From assembly GCF_000769115.1 (NCBI RefSeq), contig NZ_JQZV01000001.1, positions 96,001 to 160,000 of the forward strand: 64,000 bases of DNA. Reading direction: 5' to 3'. A model generated the notes under the pieces. The model did no database searches. It saw only the letters and a list, made by a program, of their open reading frames with translations, and had not been told where the DNA came from. This document shows positions 10,001-18,627 of the stretch, one piece after another. Position numbers and translations under genes: made by a program. The stretch is from Porphyromonas canoris. GTDB lineage: Bacteria > Bacteroidota > Bacteroidia > Bacteroidales > Porphyromonadaceae. Every line of letters starts with the position of its first letter. Positions within the stretch are counted from its first letter, which is position 1.

Positions 10001-10225
10001 CTATGGTACGGGGTCGTATCCACTTCCGCCCCACGGATGACACCTTAAGATGCGTCGAACGGTAAGATATAAACCCTTAAACGGACCATGCTTCCGAAGA
10101 GCCTGAACGGCATAGGTGCTGCAAGTTGGCGAGAATCTACAACTCGGAGGAGTATATGGAGAAATGCACTTCCGATAGAAATAGATCGGCAAAAGCAGTA
10201 TCTGCACCAATAGTTTTTTTATCAT
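10001..10225 (-). CDS. yidD: Membrane protein insertion efficiency factor YidD
   Basis: 74 residues from the ATG at 10225, which overlaps the rnpA stop as ATGA; this start was chosen over an in-frame upstream codon for that reason. The family signature is complete: [21 protein letters not shown], then [19 protein letters not shown] and [15 protein letters not shown]. It assists YidC-dependent insertion of inner-membrane proteins. The rnpA-yidD pairing is widespread in bacteria. Confidence 0.95.
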   Translation of the reverse strand: MIKKLLVQILLLPIYFYRKCISPYTPPSCRFSPTCSTYAVQALRKHGPFKGLYLTVRRILRCHPWGGSGYDPVP

Positions 10226-10665
10226 TCTGTTTCCTCCTTTCGTTCCAAAGAGCGACAAACCTCAGTGAGCTTTCGCAGAGCCTTCTTTACCCCCTGCTCT
10301 ATTGCAGAATAAGAAGAAATACCATCTCCGATATAAAGAAAAGCAACAAGAAGACCGGAACTCTTTTCGGCTTGAGTCAGCAACTCTTTCTTGTGAAGAC
10401 GATAAGCTTCTTTGGTTCTTCTTCTTACCAGATTTCTATCCACCGCATGCTTGAGCCGTTTTTTCGGAACACTTACCAACAGTTCCACGGGAGCAAGCAT
10501 GTCTACCTCTTTTCCACAAGCGTAAACGACCTTGAAAGGATAAGCTACAAATCCGGTACGAGAAGAGAATACCCTTTCTTTATGAGAATTAAGATAGAGA
10601 CGCTGCGACTTTGGGAATGTAGCTTTGGACACTTGTTTACTTATGCTTCTTAATATAGTGCTCAA
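10222..10665 (-). CDS. rnpA: Ribonuclease P protein component
   Basis: 147 residues; the basic protein subunit that helps RNase P RNA mature tRNA 5' ends. The RNR signature is seen as [20 protein letters not shown] around residues 69-88, after a typical Phe-rich central strand region (YPFKVVYA). The protein is slightly longer than the usual 115-135 residues because of an acidic C-terminal tail (SLERKEETE). Its start overlaps the hemD end by about 29 bp, suggesting translational coupling. No rnpB RNA gene was recognised in the window. Confidence 0.94.
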   Translation of the reverse strand: MSTILRSISKQVSKATFPKSQRLYLNSHKERVFSSRTGFVAYPFKVVYACGKEVDMLAPVELLVSVPKKRLKHAVDRNLVRRRTKEAYRLHKKELLTQAEKSSGLLVAFLYIGDGISSYSAIEQGVKKALRKLTEVCRSLERKEETE

Positions 10666-11386
10666 GAGCAGCAGTCATTGAAGGGAACTCCGGAGATGGA
10701 GCTTCAATATTCACTTCAAGTCCATTCTCTCTAAGAGCCGAAGCGGTAGCCTCCCCGAAACAAGCAAGAAGCTGTTTGTTTTGCTTATACTCAGGATAGT
10801 TGCTCTTTAGAGAGGTTACACCATTGGGGCTAAAGAATATGAGAAGATCGTATCCATCTATCTCTTCCTTTGTAAAACCATTAGGAACAGAGCGGTATAT
10901 CGCACTGGTAGAATAAGGGATCTTTTTACTGTCCAATACTGCAACAATATCTTCCTTTAGTCCTTCTATTCCGGGGATGAAGTAAGTCTCCTTATTGTGC
11001 TTAAGCAAGAGAGCATGAAACTGAGCCGCCTGCCCGCTTTCATGATAAAACACTTTGCGCTTGCGATACACAATGTACTTCTGCAAATAAGATGCAATAG
11101 CTGCACTATGACAAAAATACTTCATATCTTCCGGCATCGTCAAACGTAACTCTTGAGTAAGCTTGAAGAAATGGTCTATTGCTGTTCTGGAGGTAAAAAT
11201 GATAGCTGTATGATCTAAGATATTAACTTTCTGATCACGAAACTCTCTTGTTCCAAGCGTTTGGATAGAGAAAAATGGCTTAAAGTCCACCTCAAAACCA
11301 TACTGCTCAGACAATGTTATATATGGGGACTTTCCTGTTACCGGTGCCGGCTGAGACACCAATATTCTTTTTATTTTTGCGCTCAT
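10637..11386 (-). CDS. hemD: Uroporphyrinogen-III synthase family protein
   Basis: 249 residues from MSAKIKRILVSQPAP, the start that fits family N-termini; an upstream in-frame ATG at 11425 would add 13 residues and overlap the next gene. The HemD fold is suggested by ILVSQPAP at the N-terminus, AIIFTSRTAIDHFF, SIYRSVPNG and the C-terminal LLIFFSPNGVTSLK, LLACFGEATASAL. The enzyme cyclises hydroxymethylbilane in tetrapyrrole synthesis. The family is weakly conserved, and Bacteroidales that cannot make haem de novo can still carry such a gene, so the physiological role here is open. Confidence 0.85.
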   Translation of the reverse strand: MSAKIKRILVSQPAPVTGKSPYITLSEQYGFEVDFKPFFSIQTLGTREFRDQKVNILDHTAIIFTSRTAIDHFFKLTQELRLTMPEDMKYFCHSAAIASYLQKYIVYRKRKVFYHESGQAAQFHALLLKHNKETYFIPGIEGLKEDIVAVLDSKKIPYSTSAIYRSVPNGFTKEEIDGYDLLIFFSPNGVTSLKSNYPEYKQNKQLLACFGEATASALRENGLEVNIEAPSPEFPSMTAALEHYIKKHK

Positions 11387-11421
11387 TAAAGTCGTATCCT
11401 GTTCTTCTAAGATTAGGATTA

Positions 11422-12201
11422 TCACACACTCATACTACGAATAAATTGCCACACAGCAACAAAGGGTAGTATTTCCAAGGCGCAAAGGTACAAAATTAGA
11501 TGTAATGAATAACGAAGATTAAACTCTATTAACTTCCAAGACTTATAAAAGGAGGTTAGTCGGTAAAGAAGAAATAGAGCTAAAAAGAGCCATATAGCAC
11601 TGCTTTTGTTGCTACTCCAGTTCAAGAATAAGGCAAAAGGCAAATATAGAAATGCTCCCCATGTTGTAAACAGAACAAACTCCTGGAACTGCCATAGTCT
11701 CTTTGTCTCTGCTGTCATAAAGATAGCCCCTATAACAGACCTGATAATCCAATGAAAAACTATAAAAATAAGGACAGCCCCTGCGGCTATCAATAAGAAC
11801 CGAGACGTAGAGAAGAAAGGATCGGAAAGATAAGACTCTACGGAGAGAAACAGGACTAAAGAAGCCAGCAGAAAACCTTGCAAGCCCAAAAAGAATTTCA
11901 TCCCAAAGGAGAAGCCATATATATTTTCCCCCAGCGCATCTTGCGGCTTAAGTCTTAAAGCTCCTTTGATACTCCCAAGAGAGTAGTTGGGATGAACCGC
12001 ATACATCACGGCAAAAAGAAGCAACAGAAAGACAAGAGAAAACACAAAAAATGTGCTGTCATATCCGGGAGGTTCAGGAGCCTCTCCTTGAAATTGAATC
12101 GGGAAAGAGGGGAAGTTCACGAAAACGTGCAACGTTTTAATATCAAGAACGCTTAGTCCAGATCTCTTCGTACTTTTCCGGAAGAAGGGCAAGAGCCGCA
12201 T
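11422..12201 (-). CDS. DUF4271 integral membrane protein
   Basis: Up to 259 residues with about six or seven membrane helices. Conserved family features seen are NYSLGSIKGALRLKPQDALG after the first helix and ETKRLWQFQEFVLFTTWGAFLYLP in the centre. Function is unknown. The ATG at 12201 would overlap ybeY by 59 bp; a TTG at 12132, just past the ybeY stop, is an alternative start and would remove 23 basic residues. It is located between ybeY and hemD, a neighbourhood in which DUF4271 genes commonly sit in Bacteroidetes. Confidence 0.82.
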   Translation of the reverse strand: MRLLPFFRKSTKRSGLSVLDIKTLHVFVNFPSFPIQFQGEAPEPPGYDSTFFVFSLVFLLLLFAVMYAVHPNYSLGSIKGALRLKPQDALGENIYGFSFGMKFFLGLQGFLLASLVLFLSVESYLSDPFFSTSRFLLIAAGAVLIFIVFHWIIRSVIGAIFMTAETKRLWQFQEFVLFTTWGAFLYLPFALFLNWSSNKSSAIWLFLALFLLYRLTSFYKSWKLIEFNLRYSLHLILYLCALEILPFVAVWQFIRSMSV

Positions 12202-12610
12202 CTTCTTCCTGTCTCATAGTTTGTTGTTCTTCCTCTGTGGCATCTCTATACCCACAAAGATGCAAAACGCCATGAATCATTACACGAAGAAGTTCTCGGT
12301 AAGAAGGTTCACCAAAGATTGTGGCATTACTATCAATGGTTTCAAGACTGATGACAATATCAGCAAAAAGAAGATCGTCTACGCAGTTGTCAAATGTCAG
12401 AATATCTGTCTCATAGTCATGGTTGAGACTTTTCTTGTTAAGTCTTCTTATGAAGCGGTCATCACAAAAAACGTAAGTGATCTCCCCGATACGCTTACCT
12501 TTCAACTCCGCAACTTCTCTAATCCAATTTGTAATGACACGACGCCTGAATCCGGGAACTTTTATATTGTCGTTTTCTGTTGTAAATATAATATCTGCAG
12601 ATCTACTCAT
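12143..12610 (-). CDS. ybeY: Endoribonuclease YbeY (rRNA maturation factor)
   Basis: 155 residues; zinc-dependent single-strand endoribonuclease acting in 16S rRNA 3'-end maturation and ribosome quality control. The metal motif is MIHGVLHLCGYRDATEEE: it follows HGxLHLxGY but has Asp where many homologues have the third His, a substitution I know from other Bacteroidetes members. Also seen are ETDILTFD and the central FADIVISLET. A CAAAGGTA box (minus TACCTTTG) lies 40 bp upstream at 12651-12658. Confidence 0.95.
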   Translation of the reverse strand: MSRSADIIFTTENDNIKVPGFRRRVITNWIREVAELKGKRIGEITYVFCDDRFIRRLNKKSLNHDYETDILTFDNCVDDLLFADIVISLETIDSNATIFGEPSYRELLRVMIHGVLHLCGYRDATEEEQQTMRQEEDAALALLPEKYEEIWTKRS

Positions 12611-12650
12611 GGCTCAATAGGAATTAAAGAATAACAACACCAACCATTAC

Positions 12651-12658
12651 AAAGGTAA
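12651..12658 (-). promoter_or_regulatory. Candidate -7 box upstream of ybeY
   Basis: Minus-strand TACCTTTG, 40 bp upstream of the ybeY ATG, in the 66-bp gap after the preceding gene. No clear -33 TTTG is visible. Confidence 0.45.
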
Positions 12659-12676
12659 GAAATCTATCTTATATGC

Positions 12677-13024
12677 TTAGCTTCTAACACCATCCCTAAA
12701 TATGTACCACGCGTGTAGCGCAGAGCCGATACAAAATAAAAGCATCCACAAATTTGAAGCCGTGTAAACAAAGTATGCAGCCACAGCCATTGCAACAGCA
12801 CCTAAGAAACCTATGCGATGTAAGCGCCGTTTTGTCGGAGAGATATCTTTATCTCTCTTAGGAATGGAGAGAAAATAGTACAACAATAGTAATAGCACCC
12901 CAAAAGTGTAAATAAAAAAACCGCTTTGAGATCCAAGAAAAACAAGGAACGTTCCTCCCATTGTAATGAACGTCCCTAAAAGTACGGCGATATAGCCTTT
13001 TGGCATTCTTTTTTCCGCTGACAT
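12677..13024 (-). CDS. Small four-helix membrane protein of unknown function
   Basis: 115 residues with four predicted membrane helices (about residues 12-30, 34-52, 70-86 and 88-106) joined by a basic cytoplasmic loop (IPKRDKDISPTKRRLHR). I do not recognise a named family. It lies 28 bp after divIC and before ybeY on the same strand, so it is probably co-transcribed with them. Membership of the dnaX-divIC-ybeY run is the only functional hint. Confidence 0.7.
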   Translation of the reverse strand: MSAEKRMPKGYIAVLLGTFITMGGTFLVFLGSQSGFFIYTFGVLLLLLYYFLSIPKRDKDISPTKRRLHRIGFLGAVAMAVAAYFVYTASNLWMLLFCIGSALHAWYIFRDGVRS

Positions 13025-13052
13025 GAATATCTCTATATATTTATATTGTTAT

Positions 13053-13397
13053 CTATGAGCCTGATAGATTCTTCACTTTCTCTCTATCTATGATGTAAAG
13101 ATCCTCATTGGGGGCTTTCATTAAAAATGTCTCACGAGCAAATCTCTCCAACTCAGACTTATCGAACTGTAGCTCCTCCAACATCTCTTTCTCTGTTGCA
13201 ATCTGCTTTTGCAACTCTGCTTTCTCTCTTTCCAACTCATTGATTTGGTCATAGTACTTCATCTGATTGTACAGATTATCATCGCTCGGCCAAAGCAAGA
13301 ATAGTGCAATCAGTATGGCAAAGAGTCGTCCGGGAGTAATTTTTCCGGAAATCTTCTGAACAATTTTTGTTGCTCGTTGAATATCTATTTCTGGCAT
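13053..13397 (-). CDS. FtsB/DivIC-family septum formation initiator
   Basis: 114 residues with a short cytoplasmic N-terminus, one membrane helix (FAILIALFLLW, about residues 26-37) and a long extracytoplasmic coiled coil (INELEREKAELQKQIATEKEMLEELQ). It ends with the family's FARETFLMKAPNEDLYII segment. It is expected to bridge FtsL and the divisome. It overlaps the upstream esterase gene by 13 bp, which indicates coupling. Confidence 0.9.
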   Translation of the reverse strand: MPEIDIQRATKIVQKISGKITPGRLFAILIALFLLWPSDDNLYNQMKYYDQINELEREKAELQKQIATEKEMLEELQFDKSELERFARETFLMKAPNEDLYIIDREKVKNLSGS

Positions 13398-13978
13398 AAT
13401 CTAAAATGTTCAATTTCAGGAATAACATAAGCCTCCACCTCTTCATAAGAAAGCTGATGCATGGCTTCTATGTAAATCTTATTTCTGTAGTACTTATCAA
13501 ACAGATCGTCTTGCTTTATCACTTCATCCTGCAAGGAGAATATTCCTACAGTTGCTTCTACATCCTTTTCAGAAATTCTTTTCCACTGTTCGGATTCAAC
13601 CTCTATGTATGAGAGCAACAAATCTTCTGTTACCTCAAAATCTTTCTCATCCGGGTCAAATCTCTCGTGATAAAATCTCAATCGAAGTCCCTTATAACGC
13701 CCCATCACTTCAGATGTTGTAAACGCCGGATTGATAAGAATCTTCTTCTTTGCCGGAAGTTGATGAGCAAAAAGACCTCCCATTGAACTTCCTATAATCA
13801 CATCCGGTTCTTCTCGATGCACAATGTCCGAAAGAAAACGCAGAGCCTCATGAGCATTAAGAGGGATGTCCGGTGTCAGGATATGATCTTTAGGAAGAAG
13901 ATCTCTCAAGAATCTCCCACGAGAACTCATATAGGAAGAAGTTAAACCGTGCAGATAAAGGATAGTAAGAGTTTTCAT
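13385..13978 (-). CDS. YqiA-like alpha/beta-hydrolase esterase
   Basis: 197 residues, the size of the YqiA/UPF0227 esterase family. Features: the N-terminal strand ILYLHGLTSS with the oxyanion-hole HG, the nucleophile elbow IIGSSMGGLFAHQL (Ser in GSSMGG, about residue 63), a late Asp (SLQDEVIKQDD) and a C-terminal His (PEIEHFR). No signal peptide, so probably cytoplasmic. The substrate is unknown. It lies 7 bp after dnaX and overlaps divIC. Confidence 0.78.
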   Translation of the reverse strand: MKTLTILYLHGLTSSYMSSRGRFLRDLLPKDHILTPDIPLNAHEALRFLSDIVHREEPDVIIGSSMGGLFAHQLPAKKKILINPAFTTSEVMGRYKGLRLRFYHERFDPDEKDFEVTEDLLLSYIEVESEQWKRISEKDVEATVGIFSLQDEVIKQDDLFDKYYRNKIYIEAMHQLSYEEVEAYVIPEIEHFRLCQK

Positions 13979-13985
13979 ATACGCC

Positions 13986-15716
13986 CTATCTCACCAATAC
14001 AAGCTTCCACAATTCCTCTATTTCCGAAAAGCGCGAGTCGATATTTCTAAAATATTCCAACTTATCTTCTATCTTCGTCGGAATAGCATCCTTATGACCA
14101 TCCAGTAGCAACGTGGAGAGAGAGAGATAATCATTGGATAGCTCCTCCCGTAAAAATACGAGAAGCTCATCCTTTACTCTTTCTATCTCTATTTTGCTTT
14201 GAAGATTATACGTTGGAGCACAGATGTCTTTAGGAGAGTTTCCAATACCCGGCCTACAATCCATAAGAGTTCTTTTAAGGATTATACGTTCATCCTGCAT
14301 TCCTGCAAACTTCTGCCAAGCCTTAACAAGCTGCTCCTCTGTAAAAGCACTTTCTCTCAGATTCGTTTCGGACCTACTCTCCCGTATCTTCTCGTCATCA
14401 TCATTGGCATGAGAAATAGAGAAACTAAACTTATTCTTATAGGCTTCTTTATTAACCTTTTGCGGAGTAGTTGCAGGAGTATTATATGTAAGAGAAGAAG
14501 TCTCCCTCAATATGGAAGTTGAAGGTGCAGGATTCGGTTCAACATTATTCTTCGGCATATCTCGTCCGGAAGTTTCTCGCTGATCTGTCTGGGGAGGTGT
14601 GTTTGTGGAAGAATTCAGTTCAGAACTATTCTGTGCACACATATTGATAAGAGCAACCTCTGCAGAAAGTCTTTTACTGGATAGCTGTCTATACTTCTCC
14701 TCATAACCAGCAGAGATTTTCAGACAATTCCAAATCATAGCTTTGGAGCAAGTCTGTGCAGCTTTTATATAGCGTCCTCTTACACTATCTATCACTTCAA
14801 GCATAGAAGCCGTTCTGGGATCTTGAGCCAATAATACATTCCGGAAGAATGCTGAAAGTCCGGTCATAACCTGAAGAGGATCAAAACCTTTGACAAGAAC
14901 CTCCTCCAATAAAAGCAGGCATTGATGATAGTCCCCTCTTAAGACATAGGCCAAGAATCTAAAATAAAGAGCCTCATCCAACTTCCTAAGATTTTCCAGA
15001 ACAGATTGGTACGTGATATTTCCTTGTGTAAAGCCCGCTATTTGGTCAAATATGCTAAGAGCATCTCTCATCCCACCATCGGCATGTACGGCTATTGTCT
15101 GTAATGCTTCGGGCTCTGCAGATACTCCCTCTTGTGAGGCGACATAAGCAAGATGGTTAGCAATATCCGGAACAGAAATACGATTAAAGTCAAAAGTCTG
15201 GCAACGCGAAAGTATCGTAGGCAGGACTTTGTGTTTTTCTGTTGTAGCAAGAACAAATATTGCATGAGCCGGTGGCTCCTCCAAGGTCTTAAGAAAAGCA
15301 TTAAATGCCGATGAAGAAAGCATATGCACCTCATCAATGATATAGACCTTATATCTTCCGGTCATGGGGCGGACTTGTACTTGATCTATAAGATTTCGCA
15401 TCTCATCCACAGAGTTATTGGACGCAGCATCCAATTCTATAACGTTGTAAGAACTCTGTTCATTGAACATCTTACAGCTCTCACAAGCATTACAAGCCTC
15501 ACCCTCTGAAGTCCTATTAGTACAGTTTATTGTTTTCGCAAATATCCGAGCACAAGAAGTCTTTCCCACTCCACGAGGACCACAGAATAGATAAGCATGT
15601 GCAAGCTTATCTTCCGTAATGGCATTCTTCAAAGTGGTTGATAAGGCATCCTGTCCTACCACACTTCTAAATGTAGCAGGTCTATATTTTCTTGCCGATA
15701 CAATATACTGACTCAT
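13986..15716 (-). CDS. dnaX: DNA polymerase III subunit gamma/tau
   Basis: 576 residues from the ATG at 15716 (MSQYIVSARKYRPATF), the standard DnaX N-terminus; an ATG 18 bp upstream is less likely. It is the clamp-loader ATPase: Walker A CGPRGVGKTS, zinc-binding cysteines in CTNRTSEGEACNACESC, Walker B DEVHMLSS, and the sensor/arginine-finger region TILSRCQTF. Domain III and a low-complexity Ser/Thr/Asn linker (about 375-450) lead to a C-terminal tau region. No obvious programmed frameshift slippery site was identified by eye. Confidence 0.96.
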   Translation of the reverse strand: MSQYIVSARKYRPATFRSVVGQDALSTTLKNAITEDKLAHAYLFCGPRGVGKTSCARIFAKTINCTNRTSEGEACNACESCKMFNEQSSYNVIELDAASNNSVDEMRNLIDQVQVRPMTGRYKVYIIDEVHMLSSSAFNAFLKTLEEPPAHAIFVLATTEKHKVLPTILSRCQTFDFNRISVPDIANHLAYVASQEGVSAEPEALQTIAVHADGGMRDALSIFDQIAGFTQGNITYQSVLENLRKLDEALYFRFLAYVLRGDYHQCLLLLEEVLVKGFDPLQVMTGLSAFFRNVLLAQDPRTASMLEVIDSVRGRYIKAAQTCSKAMIWNCLKISAGYEEKYRQLSSKRLSAEVALINMCAQNSSELNSSTNTPPQTDQRETSGRDMPKNNVEPNPAPSTSILRETSSLTYNTPATTPQKVNKEAYKNKFSFSISHANDDDEKIRESRSETNLRESAFTEEQLVKAWQKFAGMQDERIILKRTLMDCRPGIGNSPKDICAPTYNLQSKIEIERVKDELLVFLREELSNDYLSLSTLLLDGHKDAIPTKIEDKLEYFRNIDSRFSEIEELWKLVLVR

Positions 15717-15761
15717 TGCTTCCGCATATATCATTAGAGGAACGTTAAAACGGATTTCCCC

Positions 15762-16988
15762 TTAAATTCCCTCTGTAAAAATTTTATGCCTTGCGAGCAT
15801 ACAGGCTCCTACGACTCCTGCCATATCTCCGAGTTGTGAATTCCGGAGCGTGGTATCCTGGTTGACCATATTAAGAGAGTACTTCCGAATAGCCGTCCTA
15901 AGCGGCTGTATAATGTAGTCTCCTGTCTTGCAAAGTAGCCCCCCAAGAACTACAACGTTGGGATTAAAGAGATTGATCAATCCGGAAATATGTTTGCCTA
16001 ACTCCTGTCCAATCTCTTCAAGAATCTCTATACAGAGAATATCCTCTTTTATGGTAGCTTCCAAGATTTCTTCGAGCGATACATTTTCTATTGTCTCAGG
16101 AGAATAGTTCTTTTCTGCAAGTAGAATAGAGCTACTTCCATTCTGAATTCTGTTTATAAACTTCCGATGTATGGCACTCCCGGAAGCCTCCGTTTCAAGA
16201 CAACCTTTCTTCCCACAACGACAAATGATTTCATTATCATAGGCGTGTATGTGACCAAACTCTCCGGCAAATCCACTTTTGCCATTATAGGGCTTGCCAT
16301 TAACAATAACTCCGAGACCCAAACCCCAAGCGGCATTTACAAAAAGCATATTGGATTCCATCGGAGCATAATGAGTGATATACTCTCCGTAGGCGCAGGC
16401 TCTTGAGTCATTATCAATATAGGTTTCTATACCGAGATGTTCATTAAAATAGTTCGTCAAAGGTTCATTGAAGAAGTTAAAGTAGCTATAGCTATATCCG
16501 GTCTCCGGATTCACCCGACCAAACATATTGATCTCTACACTAAATATCTTGTCTCGATCCACTGTAGGACGAGCCAAGAAAGTCTTTATCTCCGCAACAA
16601 TATTCTGTAAGCACTCCATCGTATTCTCAAAGCGAAACGGCATTTCCATAGATGTCTCTACAATCTCTCCGGCAAAGTTCATCAAAGCAATGTTGATGGT
16701 ATTGACTCCGAAATCAATCCCCAAAAAATGCGCACAATCCGCATTCACGCCATATAGGAACGGGTGTCTTCCTCCTCCACCAGCTTCAAGTTTTCCACAA
16801 TCCCCAATCCAGCCGGATTTGCAAAGCTCCATAACAATCTTGTTGGTAGTGGGCAGACTCAATCCTAAATTCTTTGCGATACTGGTCAAGGTAGAGTTTC
16901 CTACCCGTAACAGGTATGCCAATATTTCTCTTTTCTGCAAAAGATTCTTTCCACTTGACTGTAAGGAATGTTCTAACTTCTTATTCAT
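15762..16988 (-). CDS. ROK-family transcriptional regulator (NagC/XylR type)
   Basis: 408 residues. The N-terminal winged helix-turn-helix (GNSTLTSIAKNLGLSLPTTNKIVMELCKSGW, about residues 32-62) is followed by a sugar-kinase-like ROK domain: LGIDFGVNTINIALMNFAG (ATP-loop-like), GLGVIVNGKPYNGKSGFAGE, and the zinc site GHIHAYDNEIICRCGKKGCLETEASG. Such proteins sense a sugar or amino-sugar and control catabolic genes. No sugar operon adjoins it: dnaX starts 46 bp downstream. Targets could be the scattered glycosidase genes (inference only). Confidence 0.88.
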   Translation of the reverse strand: MNKKLEHSLQSSGKNLLQKREILAYLLRVGNSTLTSIAKNLGLSLPTTNKIVMELCKSGWIGDCGKLEAGGGGRHPFLYGVNADCAHFLGIDFGVNTINIALMNFAGEIVETSMEMPFRFENTMECLQNIVAEIKTFLARPTVDRDKIFSVEINMFGRVNPETGYSYSYFNFFNEPLTNYFNEHLGIETYIDNDSRACAYGEYITHYAPMESNMLFVNAAWGLGLGVIVNGKPYNGKSGFAGEFGHIHAYDNEIICRCGKKGCLETEASGSAIHRKFINRIQNGSSSILLAEKNYSPETIENVSLEEILEATIKEDILCIEILEEIGQELGKHISGLINLFNPNVVVLGGLLCKTGDYIIQPLRTAIRKYSLNMVNQDTTLRNSQLGDMAGVVGACMLARHKIFTEGI

Positions 16989-17029
16989 TGCTGCATTGCG
17001 AGGATTTATCTATTGATGATGCTTCTGTG

Positions 17030-17037
17030 CAAATATA
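17030..17037 (-). promoter_or_regulatory. Candidate -7 box of the ROK regulator
   Basis: Minus-strand TATATTTG, 42 bp upstream of the ROK gene start; the -33 box is not clear. Confidence 0.5.
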
Positions 17038-17159
17038 GATAAAACTATTTGTTTAAGAGCCCCTAAAAAGTGACGATTCTCAAATTTTCTACAAGTGGGA
17101 AACAATGGATACAAAAAAGCAATAAAACCCCGGAATCATACGTAAAATCATCACAAAAC

Positions 17160-17202
17160 AGCAAAAAAAGCTCTTTCCCACGACATGAAAAGAGCTTTAC
17201 AT
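17160..17202 (-). terminator. Terminator of dapA
   Basis: On the minus strand AAAGCTCTTTTC pairs with GAAAGAGCTTT around an 11-nt loop, followed by a run of T. It lies 40-80 bp after the dapA stop at 17240. Confidence 0.8.
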
Positions 17203-17239
17203 CACATTTGTTTCAAACAGGATGCCTCGCAACTTGAAG

Positions 17240-18154
17240 CTAAGGATTGTCTATTCTACAATATCCCATCCGGGACAAGAACTGACGAATACGAGAATAA
17301 ACAACCGGAGTACAAGGGACAAGAGGCAAACGAAGGACATTCTCAATAAGATCCATGCAGTGTAAAGCACTCTTGATACCACTTGGGTTCCCTTCCACGA
17401 ACAGGAGTTCATAAAGCTCGACCAACGACCGCTGCACATGAGCAGCTTCGGCAAACTTCCCTTGACGACAGAGAGAAACCAATCCTCCAAACTCTTTCGG
17501 AAGAGCATTCCCAATAACAGATATCACTCCGTCTCCTCCCATAGAGATGTAGCTGAGAGTTGAGCTGTCATCTCCACTAAAAAGAGCAAAATTTGACGGT
17601 CGCTGTTTAAGTATTCTCTCTATCTGGGTAATAGATCCCGAAGCCTCTTTTATTCCAATGACTTTGCCTGGGAATGCTTGTGCGAGTCGTAAGACAGTTT
17701 CCACCTGCATATTGACTCCTGTACGACCGGGGATGTTATACAGAATCACCGGTTTAGAAGATGCTTCTACCACCTCCGAAAAGTGTGCATATAGTCCCTC
17801 TTGAGAAGGTTTGTTATAGTAGGGTGCCACAGAAAGTATTGCAGAAACGCCATCCATAGGGAAGCAACGTATTTTCTTGCAAAGCTCTCTTGTGGCATTT
17901 CCCCCCATACCGACAACGATAGGAACTCGTCCCTCCACTATCTTTTGTACAAATGCAACTATCTTTATTTGCTCTTCTTCTGTAAGAGTGGGTGTCTCAG
18001 CCGTTGTTCCCAACGTCACCAAAAAGTCTACTCCTCCTGCAATCTGAAACTCTATCAATTTCTCAAGAGCTGAATAGTCCACCTCATAGTCAGAAGTAAA
18101 TGGAGTAACAAGAGCCACCCCAAAGCCTCCTAAAGTATTCGTCTTGCAGGTCAT
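17240..18154 (-). CDS. dapA: 4-hydroxy-tetrahydrodipicolinate synthase
   Basis: 304 residues; condenses pyruvate with aspartate semialdehyde in the first step of the lysine/diaminopimelate branch. Motifs: GGFGVALVTPF at the N-terminus, VTLGTTAETPTL (pyruvate-binding Thr pair), PVILYNIPGRTGVNM with the catalytic Tyr, VIGIKEASGS with the Schiff-base Lys, and LFSGDDS. The C-terminal ~13 residues (RMGYCRIDNP) are an ordinary tail. It is the last gene of the minus-strand cluster from dnaN, 42 bp after ridA. No lysine riboswitch was seen upstream. Confidence 0.96.
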   Translation of the reverse strand: MTCKTNTLGGFGVALVTPFTSDYEVDYSALEKLIEFQIAGGVDFLVTLGTTAETPTLTEEEQIKIVAFVQKIVEGRVPIVVGMGGNATRELCKKIRCFPMDGVSAILSVAPYYNKPSQEGLYAHFSEVVEASSKPVILYNIPGRTGVNMQVETVLRLAQAFPGKVIGIKEASGSITQIERILKQRPSNFALFSGDDSSTLSYISMGGDGVISVIGNALPKEFGGLVSLCRQGKFAEAAHVQRSLVELYELLFVEGNPSGIKSALHCMDLIENVLRLPLVPCTPVVYSRIRQFLSRMGYCRIDNP

Positions 18155-18196
18155 AGTAATAATAGAAAAGCTATTTAATAATCAAGATCGCATGAG

Positions 18197-18580
18197 TTAT
18201 GCTTTAACGACGATCACCTCTATTTCTACAAGTCCGTTCTTTGGCAATGTCTTCACTGCCACAGCCGAGCGTGCAGGGTACGGAGCTTGGAAGTACTTGC
18301 CATAGACTTCATTCATCTCAGCGAAATAAGCCATATCGGCAAGAAAAACGGTTGTCTTAACCACATCAGAAAATGTGCAACCCACTTCTGTCAGAAGAGC
18401 TTGAATATTCTTGAATATCTGTTCGCACTGAGCTGTTACATCGGTCTCTGAAACGAAAGCTCCCGTAGCCGGATCAAGACCAAGCTGACCTGAAAAATAA
18501 AATGTCTGTCCGGCTTGAATACCTTGGCTATAAGGACCAATGGCTGCAGGGGCATTGGTGGTGTTGATTACTTTTTTCAT
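18197..18580 (-). CDS. ridA: RidA-family reactive enamine/imine deaminase
   Basis: 127 residues, the full length of the YjgF/YER057c/UK114 family. It has AAIGPYSQGIQAGQTFYFSG, the GCTFSDVVKTTVFL segment, and the signature PARSAVAVKTLPKNGLVEIE with the substrate-binding Arg. It hydrolyses 2-aminoacrylate and related enamines that damage PLP enzymes. It is located between rlmB (48 bp gap) and dapA; both RidA and DapA deal with imine chemistry, but the pairing may be incidental. Confidence 0.94.
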   Translation of the reverse strand: MKKVINTTNAPAAIGPYSQGIQAGQTFYFSGQLGLDPATGAFVSETDVTAQCEQIFKNIQALLTEVGCTFSDVVKTTVFLADMAYFAEMNEVYGKYFQAPYPARSAVAVKTLPKNGLVEIEVIVVKA

Positions 18581-18627
18581 CTTAATTCTGTTATGTATTA
18601 GGTTAGATTATAAATATTGTCTTGTTT

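Noticed and set aside
17000..17240. Lysine riboswitch for dapA
   Set aside because: This stretch is downstream of dapA, and the 42-bp gap upstream of dapA is too short for one; only a terminator hairpin is seen.
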